Assembly (NCBI GenBank): GCA_029449245.1
Contig: JANATF010000001.1
Coordinates: 3,968,001-4,032,000 of the forward strand
Length of the DNA: 64,000 bases
Source: Mortierella alpina
Taxonomy: Eukaryota > Mortierellomycota > Mortierellomycetes > Mortierellales > Mortierellaceae
Direction of reading: 5' to 3'
The position numbers were made by a program, and so were the translations under genes. The first letter of the stretch is position 1, and every line of letters starts with the position of its first letter. The notes below the pieces were generated by a model. That model had not been told where the DNA came from. It saw only the letters and a program-made list of their open reading frames with translations, and searched no databases. Shown here piece by piece: positions 43,601 to 54,686 of this stretch.

Positions 43601-46600
43601 TTTTGCCTTTTTCAATCTTTCGATATGTATGTATGTATGTATGCGATTCTATGGCGTATGATCAATGAAGGGGACAAAATGTTTGACGAATCGCACATGC
43701 TTCAACAGGCCACTCCCAGCTCAATCCTCAGCTATGTGAGACTAAAGGGGTTTTGGCCCACAAGGTACGTACTCCCAAAGTCAAGAGCCGCACTTGTAGT
43801 AGACATGTCTAGAGTTGAGTGAAAGTTTCAGGACTAACATCCCGCTGTTTCTTTGTCAATGATATTTGCGACTAGTCCCAAGGATATGGCTGTTCTGAAC
43901 ACGACTTTTAACTCCAAAGATACTATCCATTACTTTGCGACCTCTGTGGACGACACTACCCAGTACCCATCCATACCCCCACCAGTGTCTCCCTTTGTGC
44001 GGTCAGAGCTCGTTGTTTCTGGATGGTATCTAGAGGCGGTCAAACCAAGGAGCGTGCGGGTTGTTTACATTGCACAGGCTCCTCCGACAGGCTGGATGGT
44101 GCCCGGATCTGCTCTTGGGGCGATGACAACGGAAATGCCTCTTTGTGTTGCAGAGATTATCAAATACCTGGAGACATATGGCAGCCCACCGGCACTGGTC
44201 AGCATTCGAAGAGGACGGGCTCTGGGAGTGGATTACTCCCATGAAAAATCAACGTTCCGTCTCGAATATGTACAGGACAGCAACCCGATATTCTCAGGTC
44301 ATCGAGTGTTGCTTCAGCAACAGCAGCAACAGCAAGTGCAGGCTGGAGACCGTTACCGGAGAAGCACAGTCGATTACACGGCAGGTGTCGTTGGATCGGG
44401 AGAGCACCAGTCTCCAAAACTGGGTCCGACCGATAAACTGCTGGCAGAAATTCGGTTGGACGCCAGGACATGGGCGCGAAACGGAGATTCAGAGATCACC
44501 ATTGATCCACCACCCTCCAAGGTGACATGCTCGTGCGTTCCTCACGATGGCACTGGATATCGGCTGCGCATAGAGCATTCAAGCGGACGGGCAGTCCCTG
44601 CAGGAGGAAAAGTGCTTTTGATGGCTCGCAAGCCGGCCAAACCAGGATGTGGAATCGTCGTCAACGGTGTAGCCATCAAATTGCCGTCGATGGAGCATCT
44701 GGACTCGTGGATGCCTCGCAAGGCGCCTGAAACGGAAAAGGACAAAGCGCTGACAATGTCTATGGTGGATGGCGCACTTGCGGAAAAGGAGAGTCAGGAC
44801 GAGAATGAGGAAGACAGTTTGAAAACAAAGCTGAATGACGGGAACAAAGGTGCGACCGCTGGAGAGGACGACGCGGCCCTTCCTCATGTCTCACCTATGG
44901 GCAGTCCAGATAGGAAGCGATCCCCAGAAGGGCTGCAGACGCCGCTGCAGTACGCGCAAGGTGCCATGAAGCTCTTGTCCAGGATCAGATCAGAGCCAGA
45001 AGACAGTTGGTCCGTGGTTTCTGATAGCAAGGGAGGTTTGAGGGTAACGAAGCGGTTCATGCCGACCGAGATATCAGACCAGGTCCCGCTTGTTCGGGGC
45101 GAAAAAGTCATGGAAGGGTTCTCGCTTGAGGAGATTGCGACTGTGATCGGGACTCTTGGCACGCGATCAAAGTGTAAGTATAGACATGCTCCTCAAGCTG
45201 ACAAAACAGATGTGCTTTGAAAGTGCAGCGACTAACAGTCATGATCTTAACGGATAGTGGACGACCTCTTTGAGTCTGGCGAGATGCTCGAGTCCTTTGG
45301 CGCTGGATGCTCGGTGTATCATCACGTTTTGAAAAGCTATTTTCCTTTGCCGCTACCGTAAGTATTTAAAGGATGCAAGCAAGCATTTGCTTTGGCTCAT
45401 ATTGTTGCTGACGAGAGGTCTCCTACTCTTCTCCTTCATGTGCTCATCCTAGTTCTCGAGACCTGTATTTCATTACTGCCACAGCGTCTGTCGAGGCGAG
45501 CGCTCGATGCCCACAGGTGGTTCTTCTTTCGACTTCTCTGCCATTGGAGGCCATCACCCATAACCCTTCGTCAAGCATAGTTTTGCCCTCTGCGACCTCT
45601 GCACCTTCTTCAAGCCCTGCGCAAGCACGGCCGAGAGCGCATCTTCACCTATCGGCATGGATACTGGAGCGAATTGATCCATATAGTACCAGTCATCCCA
45701 TTCCCTCGACCCGTGTAACCTACATGACGGCACTGGACTTGGGCGGGTCAGTCCCACAGCGGGTCAGCGGTATGATTCAGACCATGTTCCCAAAGATGAT
45801 AACGCAGGTCGAGACCTATCTTCAGGCGCACGCAGCGCCTCCAATCGTGCGCATTCCCGAGCAGATGGTCATCGGGCCTTCCTCAGGTATGAGCGTTTAG
45901 CGGGATTTTTCTTTCTTGCAATGGAATATGTATTGGGGCTTTCTGTCCTATGGATCAGATTGACTTATAACTTTTCAATTCCATGGCCCATGGTTGGATT
46001 AGAAATGGACACGGAATTCATGGATAAGGGACACGAGAAACCCCTACCTTCGATATTACCATGGGTCACCCCGGCAAACAGGTTGATCTCATCAGAGTTC
46101 AAGTTGAAAGACTCTTTCTGCGAAGTTGTTTTGCTCTTTGATCAGTTCCGCCTCTCGCCATCGCGGCTGGACCTAACAGCCGAGAGACGGGCACGGAAGC
46201 ACAAAAAGACTCGACAAAATTCCAAGGAAGACAAGGATCATGCGAGAGATATCGCCGAGGCTGAGGAGACGGAGAGCGATTCGACAGGCTCGCAGGAGAA
46301 GGCTCTGAACCGAACAGTGCTGGAGATGGTCGTGGATCTGAAGCAGTACCCCATCGGGTATAACATCATGACCAACATCAAGGTCGATCCAGAGTTTTTA
46401 CTACAGCAGAAGCAGCAGCGGGACTCTATCATGAAGCAGTCGATGATGGTCAATTCGACGTCGAGCATCAAGCGCTCTGGGTCGGCACTCCTCCAGTCAG
46501 GATCCACTGCAAACACCTCGACCAACAAATTTATTGGAGGGTTTGAAAGCAACGTATCGGGATCTGCGATGGACAGCGGCGGCCGGTCTTCTCTAGACGG

Positions 46601-48998
46601 CGAGGCAGGAGCCCATACCCCAGGCGGATCAAAATCCTCTTCATCTGAGGCAGCCACCACTGGAACGGGCATTGCTGCAGTATTGGGCGGCGCCGCGAAC
46701 TTGTCTCGACCACTTCCTTCCTCGACTTCTCTCATCAGGATTCTGCCCCCACCGCTTACCGTGCATGTGATTGACATCCCCCCCGCACCCTCACACTCGT
46801 CCTCGCTCTCGGGCGTCTCCAAGCGGAGAAAGCATTTGATCATCGTGACCGTCCCTGAGGCAGAGAGCAGCCAGGCTTATGCTCAGGCACAACAGCAGCA
46901 GGCAGCCGCGGCTTCACAACAGGCATTGAAAAGTGGGGCTCCCCTTGTTTTTTCAGGAACGACTGCAAAGCCGGTCATGACGGCGAGCACTGTATCGGGA
47001 TCGTCATCTATGAATTTTGCTGCCGATGACCGGAGCGAGAGCTCGCGCAGTCGTCCTGAGGGACGGTCGTCCTCGTCATCGCAGGACACAGATTGCGCTA
47101 CTAGCGAGGCGGGTAGACCTGAATTCTCTCCTAGCACGCTTGTATCATCCGAGACCGTTGGCCCAACAAAGCCGACACTGCTGGCTTCAGTCACCAAGCC
47201 AACGATGGCGATGGAGACGCGCATGTTCCAGTTTGGGGTCAAAATTGACCGACTCGAGCATGCGGCAGCTCAGGCCACGAAGGAAACGCTCGGTAGTCTG
47301 GCGGAGGAGATGGAGTGGCTAGGGCGGGTGCTGGTCGACGGTGTCCCCGTCAAGGTCATGACGGGTTTATCAAGACAGGAGCTCGGTTTCACAGACGGCA
47401 TGATGGAAGATGACGAAGATGGAGCAGAGCTGCAACGTGGGCAAAACGGCAGCGTGTATTCTGACAAGGAGACCGAGGCTAATGGAATTAATACGGACCA
47501 CGGGGACGACGACGGTGGCCATAGTCTGTACTCTGACGATGGAGCACCCGCTCCGCGGTCCACGTCTGCATCGCGCAAGAGGAAACATCATCGCCAACAA
47601 CTCGCGCAGTTGAACAAGCAGCAGGATTCTGGATCAGGTGCAGAAGAAGGTCGGGAGGGAAGGGTGTCGAGGAAAAACGGTCCTGAGTCTGCGTTGGGAT
47701 CTCCGTCAACGGCAGAGTCAGTCTCGAATCAGCGACCGACGAGCTCCATGTCTGGATTTTCGGCGTTTTTGATGAATGTTGGTTTATTGAGTCAACGCGG
47801 ATCAAGAGCAGACTTGGATGCGGTGGCGGAGAATGCTCGTAATGGCGATGAAGGCCATGTGTCTATGGGCAGCTCGGCGGACGGTCAAGGCCATCAAAGT
47901 CGCTCGTCAATGGAGTACGAAGACCTAGACGATGACCGCACGATCCGGGCCAGCAAGAGCGTGAGCCGAAACAGGATCAGTGATACCATGAACACCCGCA
48001 ATGGCAGTGGTAGTGGCAGGAAAAAGACGAGAAATGGCGGACAGAAGCACACCAAGGCCGACCCTGAGTATGAGCATGATCTTGATCTGGAAAGTCTGCA
48101 TGGGTCCATTGTCTTCCAGAACCATCACGGCGGCATTGATAACAATATGTATGATGCCCCATCCGGCACGGATGTGCTGCGCAGTGAAATCGATGTCGAA
48201 TACGACGAGAAGAGGACCGACAGAGACGTGCTGGACTGGGCGCGCGAGAGCGGGACTGTCCGGCGGAGGAAGGGCAAGGAAGCGACCCAACAGCAGGATG
48301 ACGAGGTCTTTGCGGCCAGCGATGCTCGAGGGGGTCAAGGAGAGAGAAGTCCGATGGACTACTCGGAGGCCATGTTACCGTCTGCCGGCCAGACCCAAAA
48401 GCAGCATCGTCGACAAGGCAGTCGGTCGTCATTGTTGACCCGCCATCGATCAAGAGCAAGTTCGTCGCAGTCAAAGGCGCGGAAGCCAGGATCGACAAAC
48501 GGAGCTGACCATCCACGATTCAGAGGCAGTCTGCTTTACGCGTACACATTCAGGAACATTTTCTGGTGTGCAATTGCCTGCTTTTTACTGGGCCTGCTGC
48601 TTAGAATCTACGTGATTGGACCTTCGTTCCTCAAGACGGTCTCGCGGGCGTCAGGAGGAGGATCCAATGGCTCAGGATACACGACGACATACTACTACTA
48701 CCGTGCAGCACCCAGGCGCCCCGCTGCCTCAACGGGGACATTTACATCACCGGCGTCCAAGACTCTGTCACCGTTGACGGGTCAGGGCAGCCGTGGCTCT
48801 ACGAGTCGTGAGCGAGATGATGACAGCCAGGACCAGCACCAGCAACGGGGCGAGGATCGGACATCGTCGGCAGAGGCGGAGCTAGAAGGATCTGTCTGGC
48901 CACAAGGGATCCGTGAGGTGTTTACGGTGCGCCGAATCCTCGGCTGGGACTTTGTCCTCTTGGCGTACCCAGCCCAGGAGCAGCAGCGACAACAATAG
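40631..48998 (+). CDS. triple START-domain membrane protein, 10 exons, 2349 aa
   Basis: Exons: 40631-40650, 40762-40874, 41036-41356, 41540-41633, 41938-43517, 43671-43764, 43876-45173, 45258-45357, 45453-45886, 46003-48998. All phases agree. Three START-like lipid-transfer domains begin near residues 130, 690 and 1156. Each shows the same opening: AVLECTGARKIWDQM, AVLDCASARKIWDKMFDES, TVIGTLGTRSKLDDLFES, then TTWPASPRDALLIE, GFWPTSPKDMAVLN, YFPLPSRDLYFITA. The first two introns of each domain fall at equivalent codons. A second module ending in a G-hydrophobic-V-N/D-G motif follows each START. The last 900 residues are mostly disordered (Ser, Gln, Asp/Glu), and one membrane helix (about 2203-2226, FWCAIACFLLGLLLRIYVIG) anchors the protein, leaving a ~120-residue tail. 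A lipid sensor or contact-site transfer role is inferred. Confidence 0.83.
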
Positions 48999-49215
48999 TA
49001 ATGGCAACAGTAACAGTGACAGCAACAGCAACAGCAACAGCAAACAGCATCAGTATGAGGCATTAGCTAGCTTCGCGGACCGATACTAGAAAAACAAAAC
49101 AACGCTTGATTGCTCTAGAGCACCAGCCAAGACATGACTAAAAGAGTTGAAAAAAGCGCGTGTTTTTTATTTTGGATGTATGGATGTACGGAATGGGTTC
49201 ATTTCATTTCTTTCT
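48996..49215. other. convergent spacer with CAACAG repeats
   Basis: Just past the stop codon of the triple-START gene (TAG followed at once by TAA) a CAACAG/CAGTAACAG repeat runs to about 49048. In the gene's frame it would encode mostly Gln, Ser and Asn, continuing the Gln-rich end of the protein. The rest is the 3' flank shared with the convergent NodB gene. Confidence 0.6.
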
Positions 49216-50349
49216 TTAAGCGAGTATATAGGCCAGGACAACACCCAAGCCCAAAGTCCAGATAGCGGCCTTGTGCGCTTGAGCACCTCCAGGCTTATGT
49301 GTAGAAGTGGGAGTGGGAGCCGTAGTGGTTGTGGAGGCATTGAAGCTGTTGATGCTATTGTCGGTGACGGAGGACGTTAAGCGCTGGTTGGGATCGGGGA
49401 GATTGTCGGGATGGGCAGTGTTGTCTGAAGAATGAACTCCGTCGGGATAGGTTCTCTTGAAGAGGCACTGCTTGTAAGGATCATACCCCAAACACTCGGA
49501 CAAGGAGACGAACCTGAAGCCCTTTGCCCTAATCTTGTCAATGACCAGCGGAGCCAGTTTGAGGACCGAGAACGGGTGGGTCTCATGCTGGAGCAAGATG
49601 ATCGAGTCCGTCTTGGGATCGGCGTGTTTGAGGGTTTGGGTGAGGTTGGCCATGGACAGGTTGGTGGCATCCTCTTCAGAGTGGTAGATATGCTCTTGTT
49701 CATCGATGTAGGCGTTCTTCCAATCGAAGGTATCGACGTTGTAGAGGACTTGCTTCAAGCCCATCTTCGTGAGGACTGTCGTGCACTTGACCGTGTCACA
49801 TTGGTCATAGGGAACGCGGACGAAACGAGGGCGGACTCCGCCGTGTCGGTGGATGAGGTCCGAGTTCTTGGTCAGGTCGTATTCGATCGCTTCTGGGGAC
49901 GCCATCTTGTCAAAGCTGGTGCGGGTGTAGCCATGCAAGGCCACTTGACTACCGCTGTCGATGATCCGTCGGATGGATTCGGGCCTCTTCTCGATCTTTT
50001 CGCCCCTAAGGAAAGCAGAAGAAAAAAAGAAAACAAAAAAGCAGACGATTGTGTCAAGTTTTCGATGTCTGGAGGAAGGGAGGGACGCTTTGGGGTCCCG
50101 AGAAAAAAAAAAAGAAAGAAGCCTCCCCTTTCCTTACCACAAGAAGAACGTGGCGCTGACGTTTTTGTGCATGAGGACGTCGAGCAACTTATCGACGTAA
50201 TGACCTGGACCGTCGTCGACGGTGAAGACTGCGACGCCTGGCATGGTGCAGTTGGAGAGCGCGTCTGGGTTCGAGTACAGGGCCGCTGTGGTTGTCGAGG
50301 GGATGAGATAGAGGGCTGTACAGCACAGGAGTAGGGTGGAGAGTTTCAT
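49216..50349 (-). CDS. NodB-family polysaccharide (chitin) deacetylase homologue, GPI-anchored, 2 exons, 333 aa
   Basis: Exons 50349-50138 and 50005-49216, in phase. A signal peptide covers about residues 1-22. NodB motif 1 is FTVDDGPG (Asp46 metal ligand, Asp45 catalytic base). Motif 2 would be H95-x3-H but reads HGYTR, so the second metal-ligand His is Arg99. Motif 3 is RVPYDQC, motif 4 DTFDWKN and motif 5 ILLQHETH. Family members remove acetyl groups from chitin in the wall. The C-terminus is a Ser/Thr-rich stretch followed by a hydrophobic end (LGLGVVLAYILA) expected to be swapped for a GPI anchor. The changed ligand means that activity may be weak or lost, or that the metal is held differently. 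The rest of the fold looks intact. Confidence 0.85.
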
Positions 50350-53300
50350 GGCGGAGAGCAGCCCTTGGACAGGATCGGGAGGGTCGTCAAAAAGCTAGGA
50401 ATGGTAATGAAAAAAAATCGAACGCGTAAGGATGCGCAAAGACTTGCGCGCGCGCGTGTGTGTGTGTGTAGGCGGAAAGGAAGAGAAGGGAGGGATTGAA
50501 CCCTAGCAGTGGTGAAGAGCGTAGGAAAAAGAAATAGGAGCCGACGGGTTTACGTGCAGAGCGAGAGAAATGAGAAAAGATGGGATGAACAGAGTGCGGC
50601 AGCGTCTTTTTATGAAGGGTATGAAGGGTGTAAAAAATGTGTTCGTAGGTTTGGTTGGCGACAGCAAGACTACGACATACTAGACTGCTGGACTACGAGA
50701 CTACGACCGACAGCTATGACAACAACGTACCATGACTGGGCAGGACTACGTAGACTAGCAGCGTCATCAGGATCCACCCAACAGACAGACACACCATCTC
50801 AGCCTGAGATATATTATTCAAAAGGAAGGGTGGGAAACATCGCGCGTGTCGCTTTTTGCTTTGGATATTTGTTTCCATGGAAAAAAAAGGTACGCGATAC
50901 TATTCTCTGCATCATCATACCCATGGGTTTGTGGCCATTCCTTTTTTTTTTATGGACAAGTTTTGAGTCATTCTTAGCTTGCGACAAGTGTCTATGCTGC
51001 AAGTCTGGTTTGTGTTTGGCGCGAAATGAAGGCCGATCTAATTAAATTCCAGGAACCGCACAAAAAAAAAAAGTGGCAACGACAATCCGTTTGTGCTGTA
51101 CATGTACATGTACAGGCTAGTTCGGTAGGAATAGTTATACAAGTCGACTATGAAGTACGGAAGCATGGATCTGTTTCAGCTCGAGCGTAGCGTTTTCTTG
51201 GATCCTTTGTGTTTCTTTTTTTCTCGTTCCTGACTCTGCTTTTGGCATGCCTTCGTGTACTACTAGTTCATGGCGGGAGCCAAATACGTATCGCCTGCGC
51301 CTTCGGGAGCGATTGAAAAAAGCCACACGTGTCGCTGCCGTGTGTTTTGTATATATGCCTCTAGTATCTTGGCAAGGAAGGGTTGATCCTACGAACGTGG
51401 GATATGGATCGGCGATCTACCCCACCGCCGCCGCCGTGCGCTCAGAACATGCAGAGCACGAAGCACATATCATTTTATCGTAGAGAGGGGATACAAAGGT
51501 ACAGAGGGACACAGGAGTCCTCCCTTGTTCTGTGGCACCCTACACAGCCTGTCAATAGCTCCCAAGGCAGTTATGTACTGTGGTCTACATACACGAAAAA
51601 AGTGGTGTGTAGCAATGAGGCCGCGAATACTACTGATAGGCGCGTGGAAACAAACGCCTAGGAGGCCAACCCAGGATGTATGTACACTTCTACAATATAG
51701 AATGCGCACGCGCTCGACAAACAAGGGTGAGACCGTGAGAGGGAAGACGGTAAGCGTTCTTACAGGTTTTCAACAACAAAGACGTGTTGTCTGTTCAGCA
51801 GGGGGAGAAGAGTCTGGACCCCCGGAAGTTGCGAGAATCTACTCAAAAGCCATAAGGCTCTGCATCGATGATGGGCTAAATGGCTTGTTTTTCCGCGTTT
51901 ACTTCTACGCGTGTACTAAATAATAATGGAAGGCTCTACCTTGTCGTGTGCCCGGCAGCAAGGTAAACAGGTGTGAATACTGTAAAGCTACTTGCAGAGG
52001 ACTGTATACACTGCCCGCAGAAAAGTCCGGGACCAGTTTCTTCTACCTCGGAGATCAAAGAAGGTTGGTCAACGTGGCTGAGCAGCAAAAGGAGGGAGAT
52101 TGGACGCCCTCCAGATCTTTCTCCCCTGTGCCTGGATGGGCGAGGCTGAGGCGGCCAGTGGGGTGCTTGCTGATCTTGAAAAGACAATGGAACATATGAC
52201 AGCAGCCGACATGCATTCAAAATGGCATGGAGGGAGAAGGTCTTGAATCGATTCAGCCACCATTGTCGACTGCTTGGTCCACCTCATCTCGAGGAGAAAC
52301 AGCCTCAGGATACAAGGATGACCCGTGTATCCTGGTGGCCCTGAAAGAGAAATCTTTCATAGGTCGCCCTCTAGCCGTATGCGCGCTAGTCCAGCGTTCA
52401 TGTGGTCTGCTGGTTTATTGTTCAGCAAGTGCCTCGGTTCTATGTGGCGTGAATGATGTATAGTACGAGGTAGGGGCACCAGTATGGATCAGAGGAGGGA
52501 AGGGATACTAGGATAGGGCGGCGAGCGGTGAGGTGACAATGGCTGGCTTCCTTCCATTAAATGACCACGTACTTCATGCGTACAGTTCTGTTCTGTAGTA
52601 TATTCTGTGCATCGCGGGTGTGAGGATGGTCAGTGGGCTTCCCGGGAGATGATCCGAAGAAGTGACGGATTTGTTTGTGGTAGAGACGGCCAAGAATGTA
52701 CCCGCAGCTGCAGCTTTAAACAGTGGCAAGCCTTATTGAAATGGCCTCTTTGCATACTATCGTAGTCTGCCCAGTTACTCTCTGACGAGGGGCGTGGCTT
52801 TGAGCTGCATGCACTTGGGTCATTGTACGCCCATAGCCACTGGGCCAATGTCGGATAGTTTGCCCGTTGCATTCTGCTGAGGGCGACAACATTCTATTAC
52901 AGTAGAGAGAAATTTAAGCATGAAGGGCACGGAACCAAAAAAAAAAAAAAAAAAAAAACCTTCTAGACTCTCCATGCAAAACCATCGCTCAGCGGGTGAG
53001 GACAGCCAAGGGCGAGTGACAGAGTCGCTTTCGGCTGCACCCACGGACAGTTTTTTTAATGGTCTCATAGGCAATAACAAAAATAAGGGAGGATGGGAGG
53101 GCGTCGGGCGAGAGTTGGACCAAAGAGGGAAAGGCGGGCTGAAGATTGGGTTGAATGAGACTACTCAGACTACTGCATGTCTACTAATACGCTCTTCATC
53201 TTCACCCAGTGCCACAAGGTTGCGACCCAATATCCGACGAAGTTTCACGCCAGTCAGGAACAGGCTGGGTGTGTTTTTTTACATCTTTGCGGCACTGTCG

Positions 53301-54686
53301 TCTGCAGGAGACGGTCTTTCTCGCCCCGATGTCTTCAGTCAAATACATTATCAAACAAGGTTGAGTGTGCTACGGCATGTGCCCTACCAATCTGTGTTTT
53401 GTGTCTGCGCATGGAAGCATCAGAAAACAGACTTGTCTGAACCAACAACACCACCGCACACGAGTAATGGTTCTTGGAACAGCTGGGTGTGCCCGCTACA
53501 GCTTTCGTGGAAAGTCATGTCCATGAAGACAGTGCTGACATCAACTGAGCGTAGTCTACACGGAGGCGATCCTCGGTAAGCCTGTTTAATTGGCGCGGGG
53601 GATTAGTTTACTAGTCTTGGTTTTGCGGACAGTCTCGACTTTGCAACAGACGGTGTACTTTTTACATTACCGCATCGAGCTACGAATCGTGTGCATGTAG
53701 TCTACAATGTAATCTACATCCAGCACTGACTTGACTTTCTCTAGAGCCGCGTTGTTTCCCAAAACTCTAACCGAGGCAAGCATGCTTGTCCGAGCTAATC
53801 CTCGTAGCGCAACGTTGCTAGTGGTTCAAGGCGTATGTGGGACCAAGACAAAAGCACGCGCACTGCACCCAGATCGGCCTATCGTGTCAAGACGATCTCT
53901 TGGGTGCTTTCGCCGTTGTGCCGCTGCTTCCATGCATCGCCCTGGCCATCCGTCGTTTGTATTAATACCCATATCTCGCTACAACCCTAACGCCATCCTA
54001 TTCAGTCACTCATTCACTCGAGTACTGCATTCGCTCACTCACTCACTCACATTCCGCGCTTGCGTCCAGCCCGTCCATCGATTATTATTGTCTTTTCCGC
54101 GTCTGCCTTGCTGTTCAAGACACCAAGGACCACGGCAGACGCAAACCACAAAACAAATACGACTCAGGGCCTTTGGCCCTTTTGCTGCCCGACGGTCGCA
54201 CATGCTGACCCTCGTTGCCGTGTTCTACGGATGACCGCTCCCATTCGCACCCACACCTTCGTAGAACACAAAATACCCTGCTGGTCCAGTCTCTGTCCAT
54301 TTCCTTTGTTGTCGTGCTCATTCTCTAGTCTAGCGTCCAGCAAAACCTGCTTCTGCAGCCCCAGTCCCCAAAAGTCTCTGATACCTCGAAAGCATTCATT
54401 CAGCAGTGCACACTGATGACATCTGACACTTGCGGGAAACAGATAAAAGGGATCCCAAAGGGGCCACCCACGTCTTTTTTTTCTCTTTCTCCCTCGTCCA
54501 ACTCCATCCCTTTGGCCCCGTCCTTCTCCTCCGCATCGCCACTACTCCACCCACTCGTCTTCGCAACCCCTCCTTCGCGTAGATACTCCGTCTGATCTAA
54601 TAAGCGACACGCTTCTTCGACCCCCTCTGCTATTCCTATCTGGTGCTTCCTCCACACACACACACAAACAAACTCACGGCAGAACA
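50350..54686. other. 4.3 kb gene-poor divergent region
   Basis: No supported gene between the deacetylase (-) and the amino-acid transporter (+). Visible structure includes GTGT/CGCG repeats near 50450-50470, a TGTACATGTACATGTACA palindrome near 51098-51115, an A22 run (52937-52958), CACTCACT repeats near 54010-54050 and a CT-rich leader before the transporter. ORFs up to 219 codons occur, but their composition is not protein-like and none has a family motif. Decayed sequence or a long non-coding RNA cannot be excluded. Confidence 0.5.

Noticed and set aside
50485-50520. tRNA-like T-arm (GGGTTCAATCCC on minus)
   Set aside because: The stem does not pair over five bases, and no acceptor, D or anticodon arm could be laid out around it.
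52920-53579. 219-codon plus ORF starting at the A22 tract
   Set aside because: Begins with a poly-Lys run from the homopolymer; composition random, no splice or family support.
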